DNA of 21,981 bases from Candidatus Roizmanbacteria bacterium CG22_combo_CG10-13_8_21_14_all_34_12 (GCA_002786595.1 PCTC01000018.1:3312-25292), one strand, 5' to 3'; shown: positions 1-6,479, counted from the stretch's first letter. The notes: generated by a model from the sequence alone, not told the origin. Program-made: numbers and translations.

Positions 1-402
1 AATGTTGAACTTTATATAGGAAAAGGCGGACAGATGATAAGGTCAGCCGGAACTGCCGCCGAAGTCATAGCCAAAGAAGATAAATTTATTCATCTCAAAC
101 TGCCATCGGGTGCAGTCCAAAGGTTTTTTAAAGATTGTTGGGCGACGGTCGGTCAGCTAGGAAACATAAATTTTAAAGATGAGATAATTGGCAGTGCCGG
201 AAGAAAACGACTCATGGGAATTAGGCCAACTGTTCGAGGCACAGCTCAAAATCCCCGCAGCCATCCACACGGTGGAGGAGAAGGAAGATCAGGAGAGGGA
301 ATGCACCCAAAGACTCCTTGGGGGAAGTCAGCTCGCGGAACGAGAACTAGAAATAAAAATAAATGGAGTAAATCACTAGTTATAAAAAGACGTAGGAAAT
401 AA
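1..402 (+). CDS. rplB: 50S ribosomal protein L2, C-terminal part (5' truncated)
   Basis: The frame is open from base 1 and runs through the first internal ATG (34), so this is the 3' end of a longer gene, not a gene starting at 34. The 133 visible residues match the C-terminal half of L2: GKGGQ-x-x-RSAG, LPSGAVQRF, AGRKRLMGIRPTVRGTAQNP, then the diagnostic HPHGGGEGRSGEG and TPWGKSARGTRTR. The universally conserved peptidyl-transferase-centre histidine is in the HPHGGG segment. L2 binds 23S rRNA and is needed for subunit association and peptidyl transfer. It normally precedes rpsS, but here rplV starts 2 bases after its stop and rpsS is absent from this junction. Confidence 0.97.
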   Translation, partial: NVELYIGKGGQMIRSAGTAAEVIAKEDKFIHLKLPSGAVQRFFKDCWATVGQLGNINFKDEIIGSAGRKRLMGIRPTVRGTAQNPRSHPHGGGEGRSGEGMHPKTPWGKSARGTRTRNKNKWSKSLVIKRRRK

Positions 403-404
403 TT

Positions 405-851
405 ATGGAAACTAAAGCGTATTTTGTCAATTTGCCAGTTTCACCGAAAAAAGCCCGTTTTTATTTACCCGCAATTAAAAAATTGAAACCGGCTGAAAGC
501 TTGGAATTCTTAATGTACGAAAATACCGATGCGTCTGAAATTTTATACAAAGCTATTAAATCGGCTCTTAGCAGCGCTCGACAGATATTGAAAGTAGAAG
601 ACAATCTGTTAAACTTTAAACTCCTAAGTGTTGAACAAGGGCAAAAATTAAAGCGCTATAGACCGGGTTCTAGAGGAAATGCTAAGCCCATCAATAGAAG
701 AATGAGCCACATAAAGATTATCTTGGAAGTAAGGTCTGTAAATAAAGTTGATAAAAAAGTTGAAATAAAACAAATTGTAAATAAAGAAATATCAAATATC
801 AAAGATCAAAAATCAAAAACTAAATTAAAAATTGAAAAATCTAAAAAGTAA
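405..851 (+). CDS. rplV: 50S ribosomal protein L22
   Basis: 148 residues, longer than the usual 110-115. The core (about 1-115) has the L22 pattern: PVSPKKAR near the N-terminus, a conserved SALSSARQ helix, and RYRPGSRGNAKPINRRMSHIKIIL, the beta-hairpin that lines the peptide exit tunnel. L22 binds several 23S domains early in assembly. The last 21 or so residues (from about 128) are a Lys-rich tail coded by a 7-base periodic repeat (788-843) and look like an addition rather than part of the fold. The stop overlaps the rpsC start by one base (TAATG), which suggests translational coupling. Confidence 0.96.
   Translation: METKAYFVNLPVSPKKARFYLPAIKKLKPAESLEFLMYENTDASEILYKAIKSALSSARQILKVEDNLLNFKLLSVEQGQKLKRYRPGSRGNAKPINRRMSHIKIILEVRSVNKVDKKVEIKQIVNKEISNIKDQKSKTKLKIEKSKK
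788..843 (+). repeat. Heptamer-periodic repeat forming the rplV 3' end
   Basis: Eight consecutive 7-base units can be read in register: AATATCA, AATATCA, AAGATCA, AAAATCA, AAAACTA, AATTAAA, AATTGAA, AAATCTA. They encode the Lys-rich L22 tail. The same 7-base period is seen in other repeats of this window (1490-1559, 5535-5562, 17584-17646, 19950-19977). I infer that a repeat at the 3' end of rplV was absorbed into the reading frame. Confidence 0.7.
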
Positions 852-1501
852 TGGGACAAAAAGTTCATCCAAGAGGTTTACGTCTTGGGATAATATACAA
901 TTGGAATTCAAGATGGTTCTTTTCAAATAAAAGAGCCTTCAAAGATTCCTTGATATCAGATTTGAAAATAAGAAAAGTTTTAATGAATAAATTAGCTTTT
1001 TCTTCAGTAACTCAAATAGATATAGAAAGAGCGATAAATAGAATTACTTTGATTATTTATGCTGTTAAAGTTGGTATGATAATTGGTCGGGGTGGAAAAG
1101 GGTTGGAAGAAATAAAACAGTTTGTTCTTGATAATCTAAGAAAAAGTGAAAAAGTCAAAGAACTGAAGATTGATATTAAAATTGAACCCGTCAAAAAACC
1201 ATTTTTAAATTCATATTACGTAGCCCAATTAGTTGCGGAGAAGTTGATAAAAAATTTTCCCCACCGTTCTACGGTTCACAATGCTATGAATAAAGTAATG
1301 GAAGCTGGTGCTAAAGGTGTAAAAATCCAATTAGGAGGAAGAGTTGGTGGAGCCGAAATTTCCAGAAGAGAGAAATATTTCTTGGGATCAGTTCCAACAT
1401 CCACAATTAGAGAAGACGTTGATCTGGCAAGATACCCAGCCCTTACAAGATCAGGATATGTGGGAGTGAAAGTTTGGATATGTAAGAAAGTTAATAGTTA
1501 A
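851..1501 (+). CDS. rpsC: 30S ribosomal protein S3
   Basis: 216 residues, normal for bacterial S3. MGQKVHPRGLRLG is the typical N-terminus. The KH domain has its RNA-contact loop at VGMIIGRGGKGLEEI (around residues 75-90). The C-terminal domain has GAKGVKIQLGGRVGGAEISRRE and a conserved end (RSGYVGVKVWI). S3 sits at the mRNA entry channel of the 30S head. Only one base separates it functionally from rplV. The last codons and the stop (1499-1501) lie in the left arm of a long imperfect hairpin that continues into the spacer before rplP. Confidence 0.97.
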   Translation: MGQKVHPRGLRLGIIYNWNSRWFFSNKRAFKDSLISDLKIRKVLMNKLAFSSVTQIDIERAINRITLIIYAVKVGMIIGRGGKGLEEIKQFVLDNLRKSEKVKELKIDIKIEPVKKPFLNSYYVAQLVAEKLIKNFPHRSTVHNAMNKVMEAGAKGVKIQLGGRVGGAEISRREKYFLGSVPTSTIREDVDLARYPALTRSGYVGVKVWICKKVNS

Positions 1502-1559
1502 TAGTGAAAAGTTAAGAGTTACTTGAATAATTCTTAATTTTTAACTTTTAATTTTTAAT
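1490..1559 (+). repeat. 31-bp imperfect hairpin built from 7-base units, spanning the rpsC stop
   Basis: The left arm (1490-1520) is made of 7-base units such as GTTAATA, GTTAATA, GTGAAAA, GTTAAGA. The right arm (1529-1559) is made of CTTAATT/TTTAACT/TTTAATT-type units. Aligned antiparallel, the arms pair over about 31 positions around an 8-base loop, with most differences being G-U wobbles in RNA. There is no G+C-rich stem plus clean T-run, so it is not a classic intrinsic terminator. It may influence transcript processing or uncouple rpsC and rplP translation. Confidence 0.65.
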
Positions 1560-1566
1560 TAAAGTT

Positions 1567-1977
1567 ATGTTAGCACCAAAAAGACAAAAATATAGAAAAC
1601 AATTTAGAGGAACTTTTAGGAAGATTGCCGTTAAAGGCGATAGACTAAATTTTGGTTTTTATGGTTTAAAGGCAATGAAAAGTGCCTGGATAAAAGACCG
1701 GGAAATTGAATCGGCTAGAGTTATTTTTGCCCGAGGTACAAGAAAGAGCGGTAAATATTGGTTTAGGATATTTCCGGATAAACCGTTTACTAAAAAACCT
1801 CCGGAAGTGACAATGGGTTCAGGAAAAGGCGATGTGGCCTATTTTGTAGCCAGTGTTACACCGGGAAGAATATTATTTGAGATTGATGGGTTATCAAAAG
1901 AAGAATCAATTAAAGTACTGACTGATGTTGCATCAAAAATATCGGTAAAAACAAAAATTGTTAGCAAAGAAATATAA
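1567..1977 (+). CDS. rplP: 50S ribosomal protein L16
   Basis: 136 residues, the usual length. The N-terminus MLAPKRQKYRKQFRG, then GFYGLKAMKSAWI and the C-terminal GSGKGDVAYFVASVTPGRILFEIDG are the standard L16 signature. L16 contacts the A-site tRNA elbow and is a late-assembling protein that organises the 23S A-site region. The spacer before it (65 bases) is one of the longest in the ribosomal cluster and is almost entirely occupied by the repeat hairpin. No Shine-Dalgarno sequence is visible before the ATG. Confidence 0.97.
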   Translation: MLAPKRQKYRKQFRGTFRKIAVKGDRLNFGFYGLKAMKSAWIKDREIESARVIFARGTRKSGKYWFRIFPDKPFTKKPPEVTMGSGKGDVAYFVASVTPGRILFEIDGLSKEESIKVLTDVASKISVKTKIVSKEI

Positions 1978-1992
1978 ATTATTAAAATATTT

Positions 1993-2193
1993 ATGAAAAA
2001 AATTACTAAGACATACAACGAAAAAACCAGTAAAGAATTAGCAAAAGAAGCTAATTTGATAAGAGAAGAAATTGCCAAATTACAGTTATCTTTTAAGAGT
2101 AACCCTCCAAAAGATACAAACAGTTTGGTAAAAAAAAGAAAACAATTAGCAGTTTTATTAACGGTTCTTGGCGAAAAAAAGAATACAAAATAA
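1993..2193 (+). CDS. rpmC: 50S ribosomal protein L29
   Basis: 66 residues, the typical L29 size. It fits two antiparallel helices: a first helix SKELAKEANLIREEIAKLQLSFK and a second KKRKQLAVLLTVLGEKK, where the canonical form has (R/K)-x-x-IARxxTxL. L29 sits at the peptide exit tunnel beside L23 and helps dock trigger factor and SRP. Its place between rplP and rpsQ is the canonical spc order. Identity rests on position and helical pattern as much as on sequence, since L29 is weakly conserved. Confidence 0.9.
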   Translation: MKKITKTYNEKTSKELAKEANLIREEIAKLQLSFKSNPPKDTNSLVKKRKQLAVLLTVLGEKKNTK

Positions 2194-2197
2194 TTAT

Positions 2198-2428
2198 ATG
2201 AAAAAAACATTGATTGGAAAAGTAGTTTCGACAAAAATGACAAATACAGTAGTAGTAATGGTTGAAAGAAAATTTAGACATGCTGTCTATCATAAAGTTA
2301 TTATCCGACATAAAAAATATAAAGCTCATAATGAAAAATTAAGTTTGCAAATGGGTGATGTAGTCAAGATTGAAGAAACAAGACCAATTTCAAAAGATAA
2401 ACACTTTAAAGTAATACAGAAAATATAA
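2198..2428 (+). CDS. rpsQ: 30S ribosomal protein S17
   Basis: 76 residues from the ATG at 2198. An upstream in-frame TTG at 2168 would overlap rpmC and add 10 residues with no counterpart in the family, so it is rejected; the ATG gives a 4-base gap like the neighbouring genes. The OB-fold core reads LIGKVVSTKMTNTVVVMVERKFRHAVYHKVI, then KYKAHNE, then GDVVKIEETRPISKDKHFKV, the diagnostic S17 block. S17 is a primary 16S rRNA binder of the 30S body. Confidence 0.95.
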   Translation: MKKTLIGKVVSTKMTNTVVVMVERKFRHAVYHKVIIRHKKYKAHNEKLSLQMGDVVKIEETRPISKDKHFKVIQKI

Positions 2429-2468
2429 ATATTATAAATTTTATAAAAATTATAACGATTATAACTAT
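2427..2468 (+). repeat. 9-base tandem repeat filling the rpsQ-rplN spacer
   Basis: Units in strict 9-base register: AAATATTAT, AAATTTTAT, AAAAATTAT, AACGATTAT, then AACTAT before the rplN ATG. The first unit includes part of the rpsQ stop codon. The rplN-rplX spacer has the same design, and the secY-rpmG spacer has an inverted copy. It is almost pure A+T and could act as an unstructured ribosome-landing leader. Confidence 0.75.
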
Positions 2469-2843
2469 ATGCTTCAGCTAAGAACAATTTTAAACGTCGC
2501 AGATAATAGTGGTGCCAAAAAGGTATCGATGATTGGTATGTCTAAAATGGGTAACAGAAAATTTGCCTATTTAGGTGAAGTGATAAATATTACCGTAATG
2601 GAAGCACAGCCTTTTGGTATGGTAAAAAAAGGTGAAGTTCACTCAGCTGTTATTGTCAGGACAAGAAAAGAAGTTAGAAGAAAAGATGGTAGTTATATAA
2701 GATTTGACGAAAATGCCTGTGTAATACTCGCAAGCAAAGAAGTAAAAGATCCAAAAGGAACAAGAATTTTTGGTCCAATTGCAAAAGAAGTTAAAGAAAA
2801 TGGTTTTTCAAAGATAGCAAGTTTAGCCGAAGAAATTTATTAA
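2469..2843 (+). CDS. rplN: 50S ribosomal protein L14
   Basis: 124 residues, against a usual 122. It begins MLQLRTILNVADNSGAKKV, which is the L14 start, and continues with the conserved GEVHSAVIVRTRKEVRRKDGSYIRFDENACVIL and GTRIFGPIAKEVKENGFSKIASLAEEI. L14 is a 23S-binding protein at the subunit interface (bridge B8) and the docking site of the silencing factor RsfS. Length and conserved blocks are normal throughout; the only unusual element is the 9-base repeat on both sides of the gene. Confidence 0.97.
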   Translation: MLQLRTILNVADNSGAKKVSMIGMSKMGNRKFAYLGEVINITVMEAQPFGMVKKGEVHSAVIVRTRKEVRRKDGSYIRFDENACVILASKEVKDPKGTRIFGPIAKEVKENGFSKIASLAEEIY

Positions 2844-2877
2844 ATATTATAAAAATTATAATAATTATAACGATTAT
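2842..2877 (+). repeat. 9-base tandem repeat filling the rplN-rplX spacer
   Basis: Four units in exact 9-base register run from the rplN stop to the rplX ATG: AAATATTAT, AAAAATTAT, AATAATTAT, AACGATTAT. The first and last units are identical to units of the rpsQ-rplN spacer repeat (2427-2468), and both repeats begin inside a TAA stop. The two spacers differ by gain or loss of units, as expected for slippage or copying. Confidence 0.8.
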
Positions 2878-3183
2878 ATGAAACTCAAGAAGGGCGATAA
2901 AATAAAAATGAGAATCGGTAAGGACAAAGGCAAAGGCGGAGTAGTAGAAAAAGTTTATAAAAATTCTAATAAAGTGCTGGTCACAGGAATGAATCTTTAT
3001 AAAAGACATGTAAAGAAAAATGAAAAAATGCCACAGGGCGGAATTGTTGAAATACCAAGAGCAATAAATGTTTCAAAATTAAGCCTCGTTTGTCCTAAAT
3101 GCGAGAAATTGACAAGAATAGGATTTGTAATTGAAAAAAATAAAAAATTTAGAATTTGTAAAAAATGCGATAGCAAGATATAA
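2878..3183 (+). CDS. rplX: 50S ribosomal protein L24, zinc-ribbon form
   Basis: 101 residues. The N-terminal KOW-type domain reads KLKKGDKIKMRIGKDKGKGGVVEKVYKNSNKVLVTGMNLYKRHVKKN, followed by GGIVEIPRAINVSKLSLVCPKC. The C-terminus keeps two CxxC pairs (C72/C75 and C94/C97), so this is the metal-binding form found in many bacteria but lost in Escherichia coli. L24 is one of the two assembly-initiator proteins of the 50S subunit and binds domain I of 23S rRNA. rplE starts 2 bases after its stop. Confidence 0.97.
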   Translation: MKLKKGDKIKMRIGKDKGKGGVVEKVYKNSNKVLVTGMNLYKRHVKKNEKMPQGGIVEIPRAINVSKLSLVCPKCEKLTRIGFVIEKNKKFRICKKCDSKI

Positions 3184-3185
3184 AT

Positions 3186-3722
3186 ATGACATTTAAAGAT
3201 TTTTACAACTCAGAGGTAGCCCCGAAATTAACAAAAGACTTAGGTGTTAAAAATCTTATGGCTGTGCCTAAAATAATTAAAATTGCTATTAATGTTGGAG
3301 CCGGTGAGGCTGTAACTAACAAAAATGTTATTGAAAAAATTCAGGAACAGATATCAACAATTACTGGACAAAAAGCTTTAATTACAAAAGCTAGGACGTC
3401 CGTTTCTGCCTTTAAAATCAGAAAAGGACTCGCAATTGGAGTTAAGGTGACTTTGAGAGGAAAAAGAATGTATCATTTTTTGGAAAAATTGATTAAAATA
3501 GTGATTCCTCGATTGAAGGACTTTAGAGGAATTCCAGAAAGTAATGTTGATCAAAATGGTAACTTGAATATTGGTTTTCCCGAACAAATAATATTTCCTG
3601 AAATAGATTTCGATAAAATTGATAAAATAAGAGGTTTGCAAGTAACGGTAGTCACCAATGCAAGAAACAAAGAAAAAGGAAAAAAATTATTTGAAATGTT
3701 AGGAATTCCCTTTAAGAAATAA
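3186..3722 (+). CDS. rplE: 50S ribosomal protein L5
   Basis: 178 residues, the usual length. Conserved blocks: [58 protein letters not shown], the strong PRLKDFRGI, and the end segment [29 protein letters not shown]5 binds 5S rRNA with L18 in the central protuberance and touches the P-site tRNA elbow. rpsN follows after 2 bases. In E. coli the S8 autoregulatory site lies around the start of rplE; I could not see a comparable structure here. Confidence 0.97.
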   Translation: MTFKDFYNSEVAPKLTKDLGVKNLMAVPKIIKIAINVGAGEAVTNKNVIEKIQEQISTITGQKALITKARTSVSAFKIRKGLAIGVKVTLRGKRMYHFLEKLIKIVIPRLKDFRGIPESNVDQNGNLNIGFPEQIIFPEIDFDKIDKIRGLQVTVVTNARNKEKGKKLFEMLGIPFKK

Positions 3723-3724
3723 TT

Positions 3725-3910
3725 ATGGCAAAAACATCCGATGTAGTTAAATTTCTAAAAAAACAAAAATTTAAAGTACGATTTCATAATCGTTGCTCTA
3801 TCTGCGGAAGATCGAGAGGATATATGAGACGTTTTGGACTATGCAGGATTTGTTTTAGAGAAAAGGCATTACAGGGAGATATTCCCGGAGTTAAAAAAAT
3901 TTCACTATGA
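3725..3910 (+). CDS. rpsN: 30S ribosomal protein S14, zinc (type Z) form
   Basis: 61 residues, the short zinc-binding class. The zinc knuckle is C24-x2-C27 and C40-x2-C43 ([24 protein letters not shown]), followed by the invariant end [12 protein letters not shown]14 sits in the 30S head next to S3, S10 and S19. The stop TGA overlaps the start of rpsS by 4 bases (ATGA, 3907-3910). The two genes are thus translationally coupled, and their products are neighbours in the 30S head. Confidence 0.97.
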   Translation: MAKTSDVVKFLKKQKFKVRFHNRCSICGRSRGYMRRFGLCRICFREKALQGDIPGVKKISL

Positions 3911-4191
3911 GCAGATCAAGAAAAAAAGGACCATATATTGATGACAGGTTAATGAAAAAAGTTTTAAAGCAAAAAGAGACAAATGATAATACGGCTATTA
4001 AAACATGGTCACGAGCATGTCAAATCCCGCCCGATTTTGTTGGGCATAAATTTGGGATTCATAACGGCAGAAAATTTATAGAAGTTTCTATAACTGAAAA
4101 CATGGTTGGTCACCGATTAGGAGAATTTTCGATTACTCGAACATTCAGAAGCCATGGAAAAGTTACAAAAAAAGTTGTTGAGGCAACATAA
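3907..4191 (+). CDS. rpsS: 30S ribosomal protein S19 (displaced position)
   Basis: 94 residues. It begins [19 protein letters not shown] and continues with the S19 hallmarks [46 protein letters not shown] and a basic end. S19 binds 16S rRNA in the head with S13 and contacts the A-site finger of 23S. In most bacteria rpsS lies between rplB and rplV; here that junction is only 2 bases long and S19 is between rpsN and rpsH. The 4-base ATGA overlap with rpsN shows that it is fully integrated into the operon rather than a stray duplicate. Confidence 0.97.
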   Translation: MSRSRKKGPYIDDRLMKKVLKQKETNDNTAIKTWSRACQIPPDFVGHKFGIHNGRKFIEVSITENMVGHRLGEFSITRTFRSHGKVTKKVVEAT

Positions 4192-4197
4192 AAATAT

Positions 4198-4584
4198 ATG
4201 GAAAATTCAATTATTGATCTAGTGATCAGAATTAAAAACGGGTATATGGCAAGAAAGGCAACTATTGAGTCGCCTCATTCGAAATATAAAGTAACGATTT
4301 TAAAAAAATTGTTAGATTTAAAATTTATTGAAAACTATTCAGTTAAAGGCGAAATTAAAAAGAATATTATAATTAATTTAAGCTATGAAGAAGGTAATCC
4401 GGCCATAGCTGATGTAAAAATTTATTCAAAACCGGGAATGAGATTGTATATATCTTATAAAAATTTGAAACCTGTTTTGAGTGGTTTCGGTTATTCAATT
4501 CTTTCCACTTCAAAAGGTATTATGACAGACAAAGAAGCAAAAAAAGCAAAGTTAGGTGGAGAATTATTATTTAGTTTTTGGTAA
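4198..4584 (+). CDS. rpsH: 30S ribosomal protein S8
   Basis: 128 residues, close to the usual 130. The N-terminal segment IIDLVIRIKNGYMARK matches the S8 helix, in which the canonical form is D-x-L-T-R-I-R-N. The C-terminal domain shows YSKPGMRLYISYKNLKPVLSGFGYSILSTSKGIMTDKEAKKAKLGGELLFSFW, with the diagnostic SKPG...R and STSKGIMTDxEA motifs. S8 is a primary 16S rRNA binder and, in E. coli, the autogenous repressor of the spc operon. Its stop is at 4582-4584, and a small hairpin starts at that last base. Confidence 0.96.
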   Translation: MENSIIDLVIRIKNGYMARKATIESPHSKYKVTILKKLLDLKFIENYSVKGEIKKNIIINLSYEEGNPAIADVKIYSKPGMRLYISYKNLKPVLSGFGYSILSTSKGIMTDKEAKKAKLGGELLFSFW

Positions 4585-4599
4585 TCCCCTTGGCGGGAT
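4584..4599 (+). repeat. Small hairpin in the rpsH-rplF spacer
   Basis: ATCCC, a 6-base loop CTTGGC, then GGGAT form a perfect 5-bp stem directly after the rpsH stop. It is one of very few G+C-rich spots in the spacers. The flanks AAT and ATAAA have no T-run, so it is not an intrinsic terminator. It resembles the TCCC...GGGA hairpin before rpoA (11703-11719), possibly as a decayed relative. Confidence 0.5.
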
Positions 4600-4606
4600 A
4601 AATTTT

Positions 4607-5161
4607 ATGTCTAAAATAGGTGAAAAACCAGTTGTTTTATCAAGCACAGTCAATTTAACTATTGATAATAATAAAGTCAATATTAAAGGCCCTCAAGGGG
4701 AAATGTTTTTTGATGTGCCTAAAAAATTAACTTTAATAAAAGAAGGAAACAATCTAATTATTAAAAGAAATAATAATGACAAAAAAGTTAAGTCGTTACA
4801 TGGTTTATATCGACAACTGTTAGGAAATGCAATATCGGGAGTAGAAAAACCTTGGGAAAAAAAATTAGAAGTAGTAGGAACCGGTTACACGGTAAAATTG
4901 CAAGGCGAAAATCTGGTCTTTAAGATAGGATATTCTCATTTGGTAACCTTTAAGAAACAACCGGGGATAAAATATAAAGTTGAGGGAAATAATAAAGTAA
5001 CTGTCGAAGGATATGATAAGCAGATGGTCGGACAGGTAGCCTATCAAATAAAAATGATTAGAAAACCTGACGTATATAAAGGTAAAGGAATTAGATATTT
5101 GGGTGAAAAATTAAGAATTAAACCTGGTAAAAAGGCAAAGGCCGCAGGCACAGCTGCCTAA
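4607..5161 (+). CDS. rplF: 50S ribosomal protein L6
   Basis: 184 residues from the ATG at 4607. The frame is open back to 4556, but those 17 codons would overlap rpsH and lie across the hairpin, and L6 proteins begin MSKIGEKPV as seen here. The protein is a duplicated alpha/beta fold. The second half carries LEVVGTGYTVKLQGENLVFKIGYSH, the conserved VEGYDKQMVGQVAYQIKMIRKPDVYKGKGIRYLGEKLRIKPGKKAK. L6 lies near the sarcin-ricin loop and factor-binding site. The last residues (AAGTAA) are a variable tail. Confidence 0.96.
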   Translation: MSKIGEKPVVLSSTVNLTIDNNKVNIKGPQGEMFFDVPKKLTLIKEGNNLIIKRNNNDKKVKSLHGLYRQLLGNAISGVEKPWEKKLEVVGTGYTVKLQGENLVFKIGYSHLVTFKKQPGIKYKVEGNNKVTVEGYDKQMVGQVAYQIKMIRKPDVYKGKGIRYLGEKLRIKPGKKAKAAGTAA

Positions 5162-5169
5162 TCAATAAT

Positions 5170-5532
5170 ATGACAAACATAAACTTAGATCGAAAACTTC
5201 GAAGAAAAAGAAGAGTTAGTTCCAATATTCATGGTACGAGTGATCGTCCGAGAATATCTGTTTTTCGATCCAGCAAATATATTTATGCTCAGGCAATTGA
5301 CGATAAAACAAGAAAAACTATTTTAACTTTTTCTAATTCGGATTTAAAAAAAGACGCTGGTTTTAAAAAAGGTAAAAAAAGAGACGATTCAAAAAAGATT
5401 GGTATTGAACTATCAAAAAAACTTATTGAAAAAAAAATATTAAGTGGAGTGTTTGATAGAGGGTCCTATGCATATAATGGCAGAGTTAAAGCCATAGCAG
5501 AAGGATTAAGAGAAGGCGGTTTTAAGATATAA
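5170..5532 (+). CDS. rplR: 50S ribosomal protein L18
   Basis: 120 residues, typical. The basic N-terminus RKLRRKRRVSSNIHGTSDRPRISVFRSSKYIYAQAIDDKTRKTILTFSNSD matches L18, and the C-terminus DRGSYAYNGRVKAIAEGLREGGFKI is the diagnostic end (canonical FDRGGY-x-Y-HGRVKALAEAAREAGL-x-F). L18 binds 5S rRNA with L5 and brings it to the central protuberance. The 30-base gap before rpsE is filled by a 7-base periodic repeat. Confidence 0.96.
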   Translation: MTNINLDRKLRRKRRVSSNIHGTSDRPRISVFRSSKYIYAQAIDDKTRKTILTFSNSDLKKDAGFKKGKKRDDSKKIGIELSKKLIEKKILSGVFDRGSYAYNGRVKAIAEGLREGGFKI

Positions 5533-5534
5533 AA

Positions 5535-5562
5535 AATTACTAATTTCTAATTACTAAATATA
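5535..5562 (+). repeat. 7-base tandem repeat in the rplR-rpsE spacer
   Basis: Four units in exact register end at the rpsE ATG: AATTACT, AATTTCT, AATTACT, AAATATA. Except for two A's after the stop, the spacer is nothing but repeat. It belongs to the 7-base class seen in rplV, after rpsC and in the second GT4 gene. Confidence 0.65.
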
Positions 5563-6021
5563 ATGTTTAATCAATATAGACAAGAAGATAAAGAATTTCA
5601 AGAAAAAGTCGTTAAAATAAGAAGAGTCTCTAAAAAGACGACAGGTGGTAACTATGTGACTTTTTCTGCATTAGTTGTTGTGGGAAACCGAAAAGGAAAA
5701 GTTGGCATTGGATTGGGCCGATCTCTTGAAGTACCTCCGGCAATTCAAAAAGCCATTAGTTATGCAAAAAAACATATGATCACGGTTCCAATGAGAAACA
5801 AAACTATTCCTCACGAAGTGAGAGTAAAATTTAAAGCAGCTTTAATATTATTAAAACCGGCTCCGGAAGGAACTGGGCTCAAAGTTGGAAGCGTCACTCG
5901 TGTAATTTTAGATTTAGCTGGGGTTGAAAATGCCTCCGGAAAAATCATCGGTTCTAGGAATCAAATTGTTAATACTTATGCAATTATGAAGGCTTTAAGC
6001 TTGTTACGTACTAAATTTTAA
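5563..6021 (+). CDS. rpsE: 30S ribosomal protein S5
   Basis: 152 residues. The N-terminal dsRBD-like domain reads FQEKVVKIRRVSKKTTGGNYVTFSALVVVGNRKGKVGIGLGRSLEVPPAIQKAI, with the strictly conserved RVxKxxxGGxxxxFxALVVVGxxxGxVGxGxGK pattern. The C-terminal domain shows LLKPAPEGTGLKVGSVTRVILDLAGVENASGKIIGSRNQIVNTYAIMKAL. S5 shapes the mRNA tunnel with S3 and S4 and affects decoding accuracy. The next gene should be rpmD (L30) in the usual order, but rplO follows after 8 bases, so L30 is missing here. Confidence 0.97.
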   Translation: MFNQYRQEDKEFQEKVVKIRRVSKKTTGGNYVTFSALVVVGNRKGKVGIGLGRSLEVPPAIQKAISYAKKHMITVPMRNKTIPHEVRVKFKAALILLKPAPEGTGLKVGSVTRVILDLAGVENASGKIIGSRNQIVNTYAIMKALSLLRTKF

Positions 6022-6029
6022 TTACTTAT

Positions 6030-6476
6030 ATGAATAATTTTTTGTCCAATTTACCGAAAGTAAATATTAAGAAGAAAAAGCGACTAGGTCGCGGACTTGG
6101 TAGTGGAAAAGGATCAAAATCAGGACGCGGAACAACCAGACATCAGAAGGCCCGCGAAAGTATCCCTCTTCATTTTGAAGGTGGACAAGGGAGAATTGTT
6201 AAAAAATTTCCACTTTTGCGTGGTAAAGGAAAGAATAATTCTATTAAAGAAAAAGCTTTTGTAATAGATCTTGAAGTTTTAAATAATTTGAAGGACAATT
6301 CAATTGTAAGTAGAGAAACGTTGATTAAAGAAAATATCATCACAAATGGAAAAGAAAAGTTACCGATAAAAATTTTAGCCAATGGCCAATTGAAAAAAAA
6401 GTTGATTGTTAAACTGCCTGTATCTAAAAAAGTTAAAGAAGCTGTCGAAAAACTCGGCGGTCAGGTTGAACCCTAA
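6030..6476 (+). CDS. rplO: 50S ribosomal protein L15
   Basis: 148 residues, a normal length. The glycine- and lysine-rich N-terminus KKKKRLGRGLGSGKGSKSGRGTTRHQKARES, followed by PLHFEGGQGRIVKKFPLLRG, is the L15 signature (canonical RRGRGxGSGxGKTxGRGxKGQ...GFEGGQMPLxRRLPKRG). The C-terminal domain ends VSKKVKEAVEKLGGQVE. L15 is a late 50S assembly protein reaching into domain II of 23S rRNA. secY follows after 3 bases, the conserved rplO-secY junction. Confidence 0.96.
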   Translation: MNNFLSNLPKVNIKKKKRLGRGLGSGKGSKSGRGTTRHQKARESIPLHFEGGQGRIVKKFPLLRGKGKNNSIKEKAFVIDLEVLNNLKDNSIVSRETLIKENIITNGKEKLPIKILANGQLKKKLIVKLPVSKKVKEAVEKLGGQVEP

Positions 6477-6479
6477 AAA

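Noticed and set aside
34..402. Start of L2 at the ATG at 34
   Set aside because: The frame is open to base 1 and the residues before it (VELYIGKGGQ) fit L2, so the true start is outside the window.
1839..2243. Minus-strand open frame of 134 codons across rplP-rpmC, and other minus-strand frames in the ribosomal cluster
   Set aside because: They are shadows of recognised ribosomal genes; their Phe/Ile/Leu-rich composition is what A-rich coding strands give in reverse.
4584..4599. Intrinsic terminator after rpsH
   Set aside because: The stem is only 5 bp and no T-run follows; rplF starts 7 bases later in the same operon.
4556..4606. Upstream extension of L6
   Set aside because: It overlaps rpsH and the hairpin; the family N-terminus starts at 4607.
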